Source: Saprospiraceae bacterium (GTDB lineage Bacteria > Bacteroidota > Bacteroidia > Chitinophagales > Saprospiraceae). From it: 57,897 nucleotides of DNA. The notes beneath the pieces were generated by a model. The model saw only the letters and a program-made list of their open reading frames with translations, did no database searches and was not told where the DNA came from. The DNA lies in NCBI GenBank assembly GCA_016715105.1, contig JADKBO010000034.1:1-57897 (forward strand), written 5' to 3'. Positions 15,838 through 22,906 of this stretch are shown here, piece by piece; positions within the stretch are counted from its first letter, which is position 1; every line of letters begins with the position of its first letter. Position numbers and translations under genes: made by a program.

Positions 15838-16455
15838 TTAATCTAAAGTTTTGATCATTATATTTTTCCATCGAACTTTGATGCCACCACCATCGTGAAT
15901 TTGCAAAGCTATTCCGCCCTTACCTGCACCTATTTTCTCATCTTGAATGTTTACCATTTCGACTCCATTGAGCCAAGTGGTAATTTTATCATCAACGGCA
16001 AGAATTTTCAACGTATTCCATTCTCCCATTTTTAAAACGCTTTCTTTAGCGGGCTCAGGTTTTATGAGCCAACCTCTGCCATAAGACTCATAAATGCCAC
16101 CAGTAAAGCGATCGGGAGGAGCAACTTCCACTTGCCAGCCACTGACTTTTGTTCCATCAACGGTTGACCTAAAAAAAACTCCGCTATTCCCATTGGCTTC
16201 TTGTTTAAAATCTAGAGAGAGCTCAAAATTGTCATAAAACTTTTCAGTTTTCAAATAACCATATTGAGCATCGGGACCACTTTCACAGATGATTTCACCA
16301 TCCTTCACGTACCATTTTTCAGTACCGTGGTTGACCCAGCCATCCAAGTTTTTACCATTAAAAAGGGAATGGCTTTTTTCAGTACTTTTTTGTGCTATTA
16401 ATAAATGTGTGGAAAGTAGACAGAGGCAAATAAGCAATTTGAATTTTTGATGCAT
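15838..16455 (-). CDS. Secreted DUF1080 protein
   Basis: Protein of 205 aa with a Sec signal peptide ending LLIAQ and one DUF1080 domain: SLFNGKNLDGWVNHG at the front, then QEANGNSGVFFRS and GIALQIHDGGGIKVRWKNI. It is the shortest of the three paralogs and lacks the insert found in its lipoprotein neighbour. First gene of the three-gene operon. The three DUF1080 proteins are divergent, which suggests different substrates rather than recent duplication. Confidence 0.87.
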   Translation of the reverse strand: MHQKFKLLICLCLLSTHLLIAQKSTEKSHSLFNGKNLDGWVNHGTEKWYVKDGEIICESGPDAQYGYLKTEKFYDNFELSLDFKQEANGNSGVFFRSTVDGTKVSGWQVEVAPPDRFTGGIYESYGRGWLIKPEPAKESVLKMGEWNTLKILAVDDKITTWLNGVEMVNIQDEKIGAGKGGIALQIHDGGGIKVRWKNIMIKTLD

Positions 16456-16778
16456 ATAAATTTGGTTAAAGTAAAAATTAAATTGTAAAAATTCAGCTAT
16501 GTATTTTCAACTTGAATTTGTCGATTTTCAATGAAAATAAAACACTTGAACGGTTACTTATCTTGTTGCAAAACGATTTTTATCATTCGCCTCACAGAAC
16601 ATCAGATTAATGAGTCAGCATTTCTTTAGCACAATCTGTTTCTGTTTGGTTTACTTGGAGCTAATTTACAAAAACCAATTTCATTACCAAATAAATTATG
16701 CATTCGACAGTTATTTCAATAGCCGAACCCTATTTACAATTAATCCCAATAGGTGGATTGATCATCTTATGAGAAGGC
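16456..16778. other. 323-bp gap between DUF1080 genes
   Basis: AT-rich, no convincing gene. It must hold the promoter of the DUF1080-oxidoreductase operon (minus strand), but I find no good TAnnTTTG box on that strand. Short plus-strand frames here have no support. Confidence 0.5.
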
Positions 16779-17555
16779 TTAGTTTTTGTACTCCAGAATT
16801 TCAATTTTTCTAAAATCGATTGGATGGCTATTGCTTTGAAGAGAAATAAAACCACTGTTAAGTGCAATCGCACCATCTTTGATCAAGGCTTTGGCCAATT
16901 GATTACTTGCGTCGTAACGTGGATTTTCGTAGTGAATGATTTCCTCTCCATTGATGAATTGTTTGATGGTATTTCCCTTCACGTCTATCTCCAGTGTTGC
17001 CCATTCATCTCCATGGATGGTGCGTTTGACCATGGGTGGATTGCAACTTTTGGAAGGAACACCATTGATATCTACCAGCGTTCCATTCAAACAAATTTCT
17101 CCAACGGGCCTTTCGTCTTTCCCATTTCCACCATGTAGATTGTATTCCAAACAAACCGGAAATGGTTGGTTGAGGCCAAGAGAAGAAGGACTTTGGCAGT
17201 GAAACTGGACACCACTATCCCGAAGGCCCCATGATGGCGCTCCTTTTGTCAGCTCTCCCACAAAACGATATTCTACTTTCAGTCTATAATTGGTATAGGG
17301 TTTTGTAGTATAAAGTGCCCCAAATTGATTGTCAAAACTATTGTATTGGTCGTATCGGATTTTCAATATGCCTTCTTCAACTCTGAATGTATTGAGGTGA
17401 TTGACCCCTAGCAATTGACCCGCCACTTTCATTTGCCAACCGTTGAGGTTTTTGCCATTAAAAAGTGACTGCCATTGATCCGCTTCCATTTTTTTGGAAG
17501 AACTACAAGACCCAATGATTATAAGAATGAGGCAATTTAATATTACTCTGTTCAT
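16779..17555 (-). CDS. DUF1080 lipoprotein, third copy
   Basis: Protein of 258 aa with lipobox IGSC (start at the ATG at 17555; a longer frame back to 17642 would overlap fmt). DUF1080 domain: SLFNGKNLNGWQMKVAG, PSWGLRDSGVQFHCQSP and GFISLQSNSHPIDFRKI. The segment RDSGVQFHCQ followed by CLEYNLHGGNGKDERP resembles DUF1080 enzymes that bind larger glycosides. It lies between fmt and the other two DUF1080 genes, 323 bp from the latter, so probably separately transcribed or read through from fmt. Confidence 0.85.
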   Translation of the reverse strand: MNRVILNCLILIIIGSCSSSKKMEADQWQSLFNGKNLNGWQMKVAGQLLGVNHLNTFRVEEGILKIRYDQYNSFDNQFGALYTTKPYTNYRLKVEYRFVGELTKGAPSWGLRDSGVQFHCQSPSSLGLNQPFPVCLEYNLHGGNGKDERPVGEICLNGTLVDINGVPSKSCNPPMVKRTIHGDEWATLEIDVKGNTIKQFINGEEIIHYENPRYDASNQLAKALIKDGAIALNSGFISLQSNSHPIDFRKIEILEYKN

Positions 17556-17625
17556 AAAAATGGCTTTGAATGATTTGAAGGTAAACATAGCGTAATTTTT
17601 CAAAAAAGAACAGATTCGTAAACAT

Positions 17626-18534
17626 TTAGCTTTGCCTGCCATTCAAAAAATCTTGGACATTCATTTGGCGTTTTCCCTCTGGTTTTAGTTCCAATATTTC
17701 CAACCAATAATCAGCGCATGCAATTTTGAAATGTCTTTTGGTGATGTCGATTTCTCCAGGCATTACGTCCATGGCCGCTTCATATACCACTTTTGACTTA
17801 AGGATTTTAACTTCTGAACCTTCAAAATCCGTCCATGCGGAAGGGTAGGGGCTCAAACCTCTGATGAAATTGTTTACTTCAGATGCTAGATTATTGAAAT
17901 CAATTTTGGTGTTGTCGTGAAACAACTTCGGTGCAGGGCAACTTTTGGCATCACTTTGTGGTGTGAAAGTCAAGGTATTATTTTGCAATGCTTTGGCAGT
18001 TTGTACGATTAAGTTCGCACCCAAAACCATCATTTTATCATGCACAGTGCCAGCATTATCTTCTTCAGAAATCGGCATCGTGGCTTGCAAAGCGATGTCT
18101 CCAGTGTCAATGGCATGTTTGAGTTTGAATGTGGTGACACCAGTTTCTTTTTCACCGTTGATGATGGCCCAGTTTATTGGAGCAGCTCCTCGATATTTTG
18201 GTAATAAAGATCCATGTAAGTTAAAAGTTCCCAATTTTGGCATGTCCCAAACAACTACAGGCAGCATTCTGAACGCAACCACAAATTGGACATCTGCATG
18301 GTAAGATTCCAATTGATTTAGGAACTCAGGGGATTTTAAATTATCGGGTTGTAAAACTGGTATATCTTGGCTAGAGGCATATTTTTTTACAGGCGATTCA
18401 AGCAACGTTTTACCGCCTCTGCCACCAAGTTTATCAGTTGAGGTAACCACAGCGACCACTTCAAAATCATGTTCAACCAATGCTTGGAGCGAAGCAACGG
18501 CAAATTCTGGAGTACCAAAAAAGACAATTCTCAT
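17626..18534 (-). CDS. fmt: Methionyl-tRNA formyltransferase
   Basis: Protein of 302 aa, near the usual 310. It formylates Met-tRNAfMet with 10-formyl-THF to allow translation initiation. Visible: the Rossmann start RIVFFGTPEFAVASL, a loop with GGRGGK, the catalytic block NLHGSLLPKYRGAAPINW (Asn and His of the N-H-D triad) and DTGDI with the catalytic Asp; the C-terminal OB-like domain follows from about residue 205. The first ATG is at 18534, 22 bp from a -7 element. No def gene is beside it here. Confidence 0.96.
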   Translation of the reverse strand: MRIVFFGTPEFAVASLQALVEHDFEVVAVVTSTDKLGGRGGKTLLESPVKKYASSQDIPVLQPDNLKSPEFLNQLESYHADVQFVVAFRMLPVVVWDMPKLGTFNLHGSLLPKYRGAAPINWAIINGEKETGVTTFKLKHAIDTGDIALQATMPISEEDNAGTVHDKMMVLGANLIVQTAKALQNNTLTFTPQSDAKSCPAPKLFHDNTKIDFNNLASEVNNFIRGLSPYPSAWTDFEGSEVKILKSKVVYEAAMDVMPGEIDITKRHFKIACADYWLEILELKPEGKRQMNVQDFLNGRQS

Positions 18535-18555
18535 AAATTATAGATATTTGTGATG

Positions 18556-18563
18556 CAAAACTA
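18556..18563 (-). promoter_or_regulatory. -7 element of fmt
   Basis: TAGTTTTG on the minus strand fits TAnnTTTG. The predicted start near 18549 gives fmt a leader of about 15 nt. No -33 box at standard distance. Confidence 0.4.
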
Positions 18564-18616
18564 TAAAATACTGCTTCAAAGCGGGTAATCATCGAGCAGA
18601 AGTGACAAATATCCAT

Positions 18617-18624
18617 TAGATTTG
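18617..18624 (+). promoter_or_regulatory. -7 element of the kinase-like gene
   Basis: TAGATTTG matches TAnnTTTG exactly; transcription from about 18631 leaves a leader near 13 nt before the ATG at 18644. It lies back to back with the fmt promoter. Confidence 0.45.
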
Positions 18625-18643
18625 TGGCGAAATTATCTACTTT

Positions 18644-19330
18644 ATGAGCACCCAAGCGTTAATTTTTCTTGTTTATCTTGCTTTTGCATTGGTATTCTTA
18701 TTGGGTGAGTTGGGTTTTCATAAGTTTGGCATGAGGCCAGAATCAACCAGGAAACTTGTCCACCTAGGAATTGGATTGATCACTTTGTCATTTCCTTTTT
18801 TATTTGATGATCATTTGCCAGTTTTGGCTATTTGTGCTCCCTTTTTATTGATGGATGTGCTGGCCAAAGAATTCAATTTTCTCAAATCCTTACATAGTAT
18901 TGTGCGGAAGAGTTACGGTACTTTAGCCTATCCGGTCATTGTTTACCCTTTATTTTGGGGATATGATTTTGTCGGAACACTTTGTTGTGATACGCCCCAA
19001 TATGCGCTGTATTTTGTGCCCATTTTGATCATGGCTTTTTCAGATCCCATGGCCGCCGTTGTCGGTAAAAGATATCCCTTATATAAATTACAACTTTTTG
19101 AAACAGAAAAGTCTTTGGGTGGCTTTTTGGCTTTTTATCTGAGTGCTTTGGTGATTTGTATCGTATGTTTTGCACTGTTTATTGAAACCATGACTTTTGG
19201 TCAAATGTTTTTTGTCGGAAGTATGATAGGCATTTTCACAGGTTTGGCTGAGGTTTTTACCAGGCGAGGTTGGGACAATTTTGCGATTCCTGCGGTTGCT
19301 TTTGTGATGGTTTATTTTATGCTTTACTAA
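18644..19330 (+). CDS. Membrane polyprenol/phytol/diacylglycerol kinase-like protein
   Basis: Integral membrane protein of 228 aa with about seven hydrophobic segments. It shares the CDP-alcohol/CTP-dependent kinase family marks of SEC59/DGK1/VTE5 proteins: STRKLVHLGIGLI near residue 35, the acidic AFSDPMAAVVGKRYP at about 125-140, and KSLGGFLAFY. Members phosphorylate dolichol, phytol or diacylglycerol with CTP; the bacterial substrate is not known. Some annotations call it phosphatidate cytidylyltransferase because of weak CdsA similarity, but the length and the RKxxH motif favour the kinase group. The nitroreductase gene follows 12 bp later. Confidence 0.8.
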   Translation: MSTQALIFLVYLAFALVFLLGELGFHKFGMRPESTRKLVHLGIGLITLSFPFLFDDHLPVLAICAPFLLMDVLAKEFNFLKSLHSIVRKSYGTLAYPVIVYPLFWGYDFVGTLCCDTPQYALYFVPILIMAFSDPMAAVVGKRYPLYKLQLFETEKSLGGFLAFYLSALVICIVCFALFIETMTFGQMFFVGSMIGIFTGLAEVFTRRGWDNFAIPAVAFVMVYFMLY

Positions 19331-19342
19331 AAATCGATATTC

Positions 19343-19921
19343 ATGATGTCAGTTGATGCAATCAGCCAATTGATCCGCAGTAGGAGATCTATTTATACGG
19401 AGATGTATGCTCAGCAGGCTATTCCAAAGGAAATTATTGAAACAATCCTTGAAAATGCCATTTGGGCGCCAACCCATAAAAAAACCGAACCATGGAGGTT
19501 TTTGGTTTATCATAGCGAAGAGGCCCGTAAGTCTTTATCTGATCTTTTACTCAAGAACTATCTGGCAGCAAGTGTCGGGGAAGATTATTCTCCAGTCAAA
19601 GAAAATAAAGTAAAGTCTAGACCATTACAAGCAGGCGTTGCCATTGTTTTGATTTTACAAAGGCATAAGGATAGCGGCTTACCAGAGTGGGAAGAGGTTG
19701 CGGCTCTTGCCTGTGGTGTGCAGAATATGTACCTCACGGCAACAGCAGCTGGTTTAGGTTGTTATTGGTCTACGCCAAATTTGATCACAGACGAAAGAGA
19801 TTTTTTTGACTTGGAAGATCATGAAACTTGTTTGGGCGTTTTTTATGCTGGATACCTGAAAGCTGATTTGGAATTTGGAAGTAATAGAAAACCACTTTCA
19901 GAAAAAGCACTATGGTTTTAA
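19343..19921 (+). CDS. Nitroreductase family protein
   Basis: FMN-dependent NAD(P)H oxidoreductase of 192 aa. The FMN phosphate-binding RSRRSIY is at about residues 12-18, and WAPTHKKTEPWRFLV at 40-55 is the usual second contact block. The GLGCYWSTPN loop near 140 binds flavin from the partner subunit. Length and features are closest to the YdjA/TM1586-like short nitroreductases. ATG at 19343 or 19346 are both possible. Cotranscribed with the kinase-like gene; substrate unknown. Confidence 0.9.
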   Translation: MMSVDAISQLIRSRRSIYTEMYAQQAIPKEIIETILENAIWAPTHKKTEPWRFLVYHSEEARKSLSDLLLKNYLAASVGEDYSPVKENKVKSRPLQAGVAIVLILQRHKDSGLPEWEEVAALACGVQNMYLTATAAGLGCYWSTPNLITDERDFFDLEDHETCLGVFYAGYLKADLEFGSNRKPLSEKALWF

Positions 19922-20065
19922 ACTTTGATTCTTTCACTTGTTTTTGAAAAACGTTGATAAAATCAGAATTTTACTGAAAAAGATAAACTTTCTTAATTTT
20001 TAAATCGATTTCGTTAAGAAAAATCTAAATGAGTATACCAGCTGTAACATTTGTTGCAACAAAGG

Positions 20066-20073
20066 TATCTTTG
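20066..20073 (+). promoter_or_regulatory. -7 element of the YceI gene
   Basis: TATCTTTG fits TAnnTTTG and would start transcription near 20080, about 20 nt before the ATG. The palindrome-like TTTGTTGCAACAAA lies just upstream at 20050-20063 and could be a regulator site overlapping the promoter. Confidence 0.5.
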
Positions 20074-20100
20074 TAGTATAAATCATAAGAAATAACAGAA

Positions 20101-20682
20101 ATGAAAAAAATTTTATCATTAATCTTGCTTAATTCAATTTTATTTTTGAATATTTGTCAAGCCAATACGAAGCCACCAGTTAAAAAAACGGTAGATTTAA
20201 CAAAATCAACTATTGACTGGAAAGCTTCAAAAGTAACTGGCACACACACTGGAACAGTAAAAATCAAAAGTGGTTTTGTAGATTTTGATGGTAGTAAGTT
20301 AACTGGAGGTACTTTTATTATTGATATGCCTTCATTAACAGTAACCGATTTAAGTGGTGGAGGAAAAGACAAGTTGGAAGGACATTTAAAATCTGATGAT
20401 TTCTTCGGAGTTGCAAACTTTTCTGAATCAAAATTGGTTATAAAAAGTGTAACTGGGATGGCCATGGATGGTGAATATGTTGTAAATGCAGATTTGACCA
20501 TAAAAGGTATCACGAAACCGGTTTCATTTAAAACAAAAGCTACAGCAAATTCAGCTACTGCAACAGTAAAAATCGATCGTACAAAATACGACATCAAGTA
20601 TGGTTCAGGTTCATTTTTTGAGAACTTGGGCGATAAAGCGATCGACAACGAATTCGAACTAACTATTAGTTTAGTATATTAA
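20101..20682 (+). CDS. YceI family periplasmic lipid-binding protein
   Basis: Protein of 193 aa with Sec signal peptide (LSLILLNSILFLNICQA|N) and a YceI lipocalin-like barrel: the conserved TIDWKASKVTGTHTGTVKI strand, DKLEGHLKSDDFFGVANF, the middle LTIKGITKPVSF and the late VKIDRTKYDIKYGSG. YceI proteins bind polyisoprenoids or other long lipids in the periplasm; some are induced by base or osmotic stress. Monocistronic, with its own promoter element and a strong terminator. Confidence 0.93.
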   Translation: MKKILSLILLNSILFLNICQANTKPPVKKTVDLTKSTIDWKASKVTGTHTGTVKIKSGFVDFDGSKLTGGTFIIDMPSLTVTDLSGGGKDKLEGHLKSDDFFGVANFSESKLVIKSVTGMAMDGEYVVNADLTIKGITKPVSFKTKATANSATATVKIDRTKYDIKYGSGSFFENLGDKAIDNEFELTISLVY

Positions 20683-20706
20683 ATTTTTCATAGGGTTTTC
20701 ATTAAG

Positions 20707-20739
20707 AGGATGTAACAAAAGTGTTACATCCTTTTTTTT
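20707..20739 (+). terminator. Intrinsic terminator of the YceI gene
   Basis: An 11-bp perfect stem AGGATGTAACA / TGTTACATCCT with loop AAAG, followed by eight T residues. A textbook rho-independent terminator 25 bp after the stop codon. Confidence 0.92.
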
Positions 20740-20773
20740 GCCCCCAGGTGAGTAGGCTTTAGCCTGTTCAATT

Positions 20774-20869
20774 GCTGAACTGCGAAATCGCTGAACTGCG
20801 AAACTGCTGAACTGCGAAATTGCTGAATTGCGAAACTGCTGAACTGCGAAATTGCTGAACTGCGAAATT
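20774..20869. repeat. Six 16-bp tandem repeats (GCTGAACTGCGAAATT)
   Basis: Six head-to-tail copies of a 16-bp unit; copies differ at positions 7, 15 and 16 only. It begins about 35 bp after the terminator of the YceI gene, so it is probably outside that mRNA. Related words (CTGAAAACTGATCGCTGAAAGCTGA) appear at 10584-10615. The unit is not a multiple of three and no ORF uses it. Confidence 0.93.
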
Positions 20870-20940
20870 GTGAAGGGGGTGCATGTTAATCAAGACGGTA
20901 TCAACAAATAAACACATAAGTTCAATTAAAAGTTAATAAG

Positions 20941-21165
20941 TATGCATTGGGGGGGGTGTTTTTGGTGTTTCTTCTTGGTTTTGCCTTCTTTGTGGCCACG
21001 GTTGCAGTCATGGGGTGGGTGGGTGGCGTGGAAATGTGGGGCGGCATGTTGGGTTTGCGTTGAAAGCTTCCCACCCGCCAAAACACATCCCTTCCCCTCC
21101 CCCCCCCCCCCCCCCCCCACTATTAAAAAACCCCGCCCCCCCCGGGGCCCAAAAAAGAAAAAAGA
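20941..21165. other. Anomalous G-rich then C-rich tract, suspected assembly artefact
   Basis: This stretch is compositionally unlike the rest of the window. It opens with eight G (20949-20956), continues G/T-rich, then turns C-rich with a run of about 20 C (21099-21118) and CCCCGCCCCCCCCGGGGCCC (21131-21150). Proline- or glycine-rich frames cross it on both strands but have no coding character. It separates the YceI repeats from the end of the DUF1801 gene. Most likely a sequencing or gap-filling artefact; a real G-quadruplex-prone insertion is less likely. Confidence 0.6.
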
Positions 21166-21178
21166 ATAGCGATCATTG

Positions 21179-21553
21179 TCAATACATCCAGAGCGCATTA
21201 TTTTCTTCCACTTCTTTCAATCTGTGTTGAGCCATCCTACGGATTAAGTCAATGGGGAGTTCTTGGTCATATGGAAATTGTACCGTATCCTTACCCATTT
21301 TATAATCTTTTAATTCCTCTCTAAATGGATCCAATGAAGGTCCTGTTGGCATAAAATTGAGATGGGATTTATATGCTGAAAAAGAATAAAGAATTTTTTT
21401 TCCTTCTAAAACAGGTTGTCCCCATTTGATGGCCTCTTTTGCATTTGGCGCAATTTCTTTTAAGATTTTTCTTATTTGTATCAATTTTGCTTGCGCATGG
21501 AGGGGTGCATTGAGTATGTACTCGTCGATTGTTTTTGCTTTTATTTTTTCCAT
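21179..21553 (-). CDS. DUF1801 protein
   Basis: Protein of 124 aa of the DUF1801 (YdhG-like) superfamily. Conserved parts are visible: LIQIRKILKEIAPNAKEAIKW, GKKILYSFSAYKSHLNFMPT and the C-terminal PIDLIRRMAQHRLKE. Structures in the family show a small alpha-beta fold; a role in iron handling has been proposed for one member but is not general. The ATG at 21553 matches the family start; the longer frame upstream reads unrelated sequence. Its 3' end abuts the anomalous G/C tract. Confidence 0.82.
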   Translation of the reverse strand: MEKIKAKTIDEYILNAPLHAQAKLIQIRKILKEIAPNAKEAIKWGQPVLEGKKILYSFSAYKSHLNFMPTGPSLDPFREELKDYKMGKDTVQFPYDQELPIDLIRRMAQHRLKEVEENNALWMY

Positions 21554-21712
21554 TGTTCTGAATTTGTATGTTGTACAGAGCAAGGCCTTGCGTCTGTACA
21601 GTTTAATAGAATTTGTAATGTTTGTAAAGTTAAGCAAATAGAAGGGGCGGAATGCTTTCCGCCCGTACATCGCAATATTTAAAATATAGAGAGTTCGATT
21701 AATTTACAAAAA

Positions 21713-21815
21713 GGCTCGAAGCTCATGGCTCGAAGCTCGCGGCAAAATAACGGCACCTTCTCTGAAAACTGAATTCAATCTTTCGGCTCTCGTCTTTCAT
21801 CTCTCGTCTTCCTTA
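21713..21815. repeat. 3'-end repeat mosaic of the lipid kinase gene
   Basis: Read in the sense of the minus-strand lipid kinase gene: the last codons and UTR form GGAAGACGAGAGATGAAAGA and GACGAGAGCCGAAAG (purine-rich), followed by GCCGCGAGCTTCGAGCC and GAGCTTCGAGCC units. The same two modules, in the same order, follow the Fe-S oxidoreductase gene (33268-33378), and the GACGAAAG part follows the ATPase gene (30913-30941). Confidence 0.7.
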
Positions 21816-22693
21816 TTAAAAATTACAATCCTGGCCTTCCATTTTGCCATCGATATTTCAAAATATTTACCCTCAATCAAATCACCATCAATTTGCCCTT
21901 TGACTGGAGTAGTCGTGGAAATTGAAATCTTGTCAGTAGGAAAATAATGTAGATTTTTTTGGCCAAGATGTTTGCCACGCTCAACTTTGGTAAGCACGCC
22001 CAATCGAGCCATAATGCCCGGTACTGAACAGTGTAACACATTCACCAAGCCGTCATCAATTTTGGCATGAGGTGAAATCATAAAGCCACCGCCTGTTCGA
22101 GGGGAATTTGCAACGTTGAGTAAGGTAGCTTTTATTTCAGAGGAGTGTTTACCATGCCTAAGTTGATAGGTGATCTCCTTGAATGTAAAGATGTTTTTGA
22201 TGACAGCGAGCATGTACCCTAGATGCCCACCAATCAACCTGATGGCCTGCATATTTTGCAAAACTGCCCCATCAAAACCCAAGCCAAGGCTATTGTTGAA
22301 ATATTTGGTTTTTTGTTGATCGATTACACACTGGGCAATGTCTACTTCTTTAAAGGTCAATGGTTTTTTATCCTCAAGTAGTAACAAAATATCGTCTATT
22401 TGCTGAGTTATGGTGCGATTGCCATAAAGTGTCCAATAAAAGTCATTGCCTGTTCCTCCGGGTAATAAAATGACTGGTAAACATCGATCTTGATATTTAT
22501 TGAAGTAATAATTGATCGTGCCATCACCACCTGCTACTATGGCGCATTGATAGGTCGATAAATCAGCGGGCCAATCATTTTCAAAAATAGAAAATTGGAT
22601 GCCAGCTTCCGTAAGTACTTGGCTCAATTGATTGGCGACTTTTACCCCTTTGCCGCTTCCAGAAAATGTAGCATATAAAATGACCGCATGCAT
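21797..22693 (-). CDS. Diacylglycerol kinase-family lipid kinase
   Basis: Protein of 298 aa with the DAGK catalytic fold of the YegS/BmrU/sphingosine kinase group. The nucleotide-binding GGDGTINYYFNKY is at about residues 55-67 and LPGGTGNDF at about 77-85; a substrate-domain block NSLGLGFDGAVLQN and NSPRTGGGFMISPHAKIDDG are as expected. It phosphorylates a lipid alcohol with ATP; the lipid cannot be told from sequence. Start at 22693. The last codons run into a GA-rich repeat, so the C-terminus (FNKEDER) is partly repeat-encoded. Monocistronic. Confidence 0.92.
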   Translation of the reverse strand: MHAVILYATFSGSGKGVKVANQLSQVLTEAGIQFSIFENDWPADLSTYQCAIVAGGDGTINYYFNKYQDRCLPVILLPGGTGNDFYWTLYGNRTITQQIDDILLLLEDKKPLTFKEVDIAQCVIDQQKTKYFNNSLGLGFDGAVLQNMQAIRLIGGHLGYMLAVIKNIFTFKEITYQLRHGKHSSEIKATLLNVANSPRTGGGFMISPHAKIDDGLVNVLHCSVPGIMARLGVLTKVERGKHLGQKNLHYFPTDKISISTTTPVKGQIDGDLIEGKYFEISMAKWKARIVIFNKEDER

Positions 22694-22833
22694 AGGGCAT
22701 AAAGATAAACTTTGATTTATTTTTTGACTTTATTTTAAGTTTTTAGGAGAGAAATTGTAATGATCTATATTTCAAAAAATGTTGATTGTAAAGACATTAA
22801 AGGATTCTACTTAAAACTTTAACATATTGTCTA

Positions 22834-22864
22834 TTGCATTTTTTAACAAAATTATATAGCTTTG
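22834..22864 (+). promoter_or_regulatory. Promoter of the gliding-type surface protein gene
   Basis: TTG (22834-22836) followed after 20 bp by TAGCTTTG (22857-22864) fits the Bacteroidota promoter. Transcription from about 22871 supports a start at the ATG at 22907 rather than the ATG-like codon at 22862, which lies inside the -7 box. Confidence 0.6.
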
Positions 22865-22906
22865 ATTATGATCTTACTGCCCCCACCTTTTATAAATCCA
22901 AATTTT

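Noticed and set aside
16610..16813. Plus-strand frame of 67 codons overlapping the end of a DUF1080 gene
   Set aside because: Overlaps a real gene in antisense and has no domain or ribosome binding site.
20942..21230. Pro/Gly-rich frames on both strands across the G/C-rich tract
   Set aside because: Low-complexity translations of homopolymers with no start context or domains; better explained as artefact DNA.
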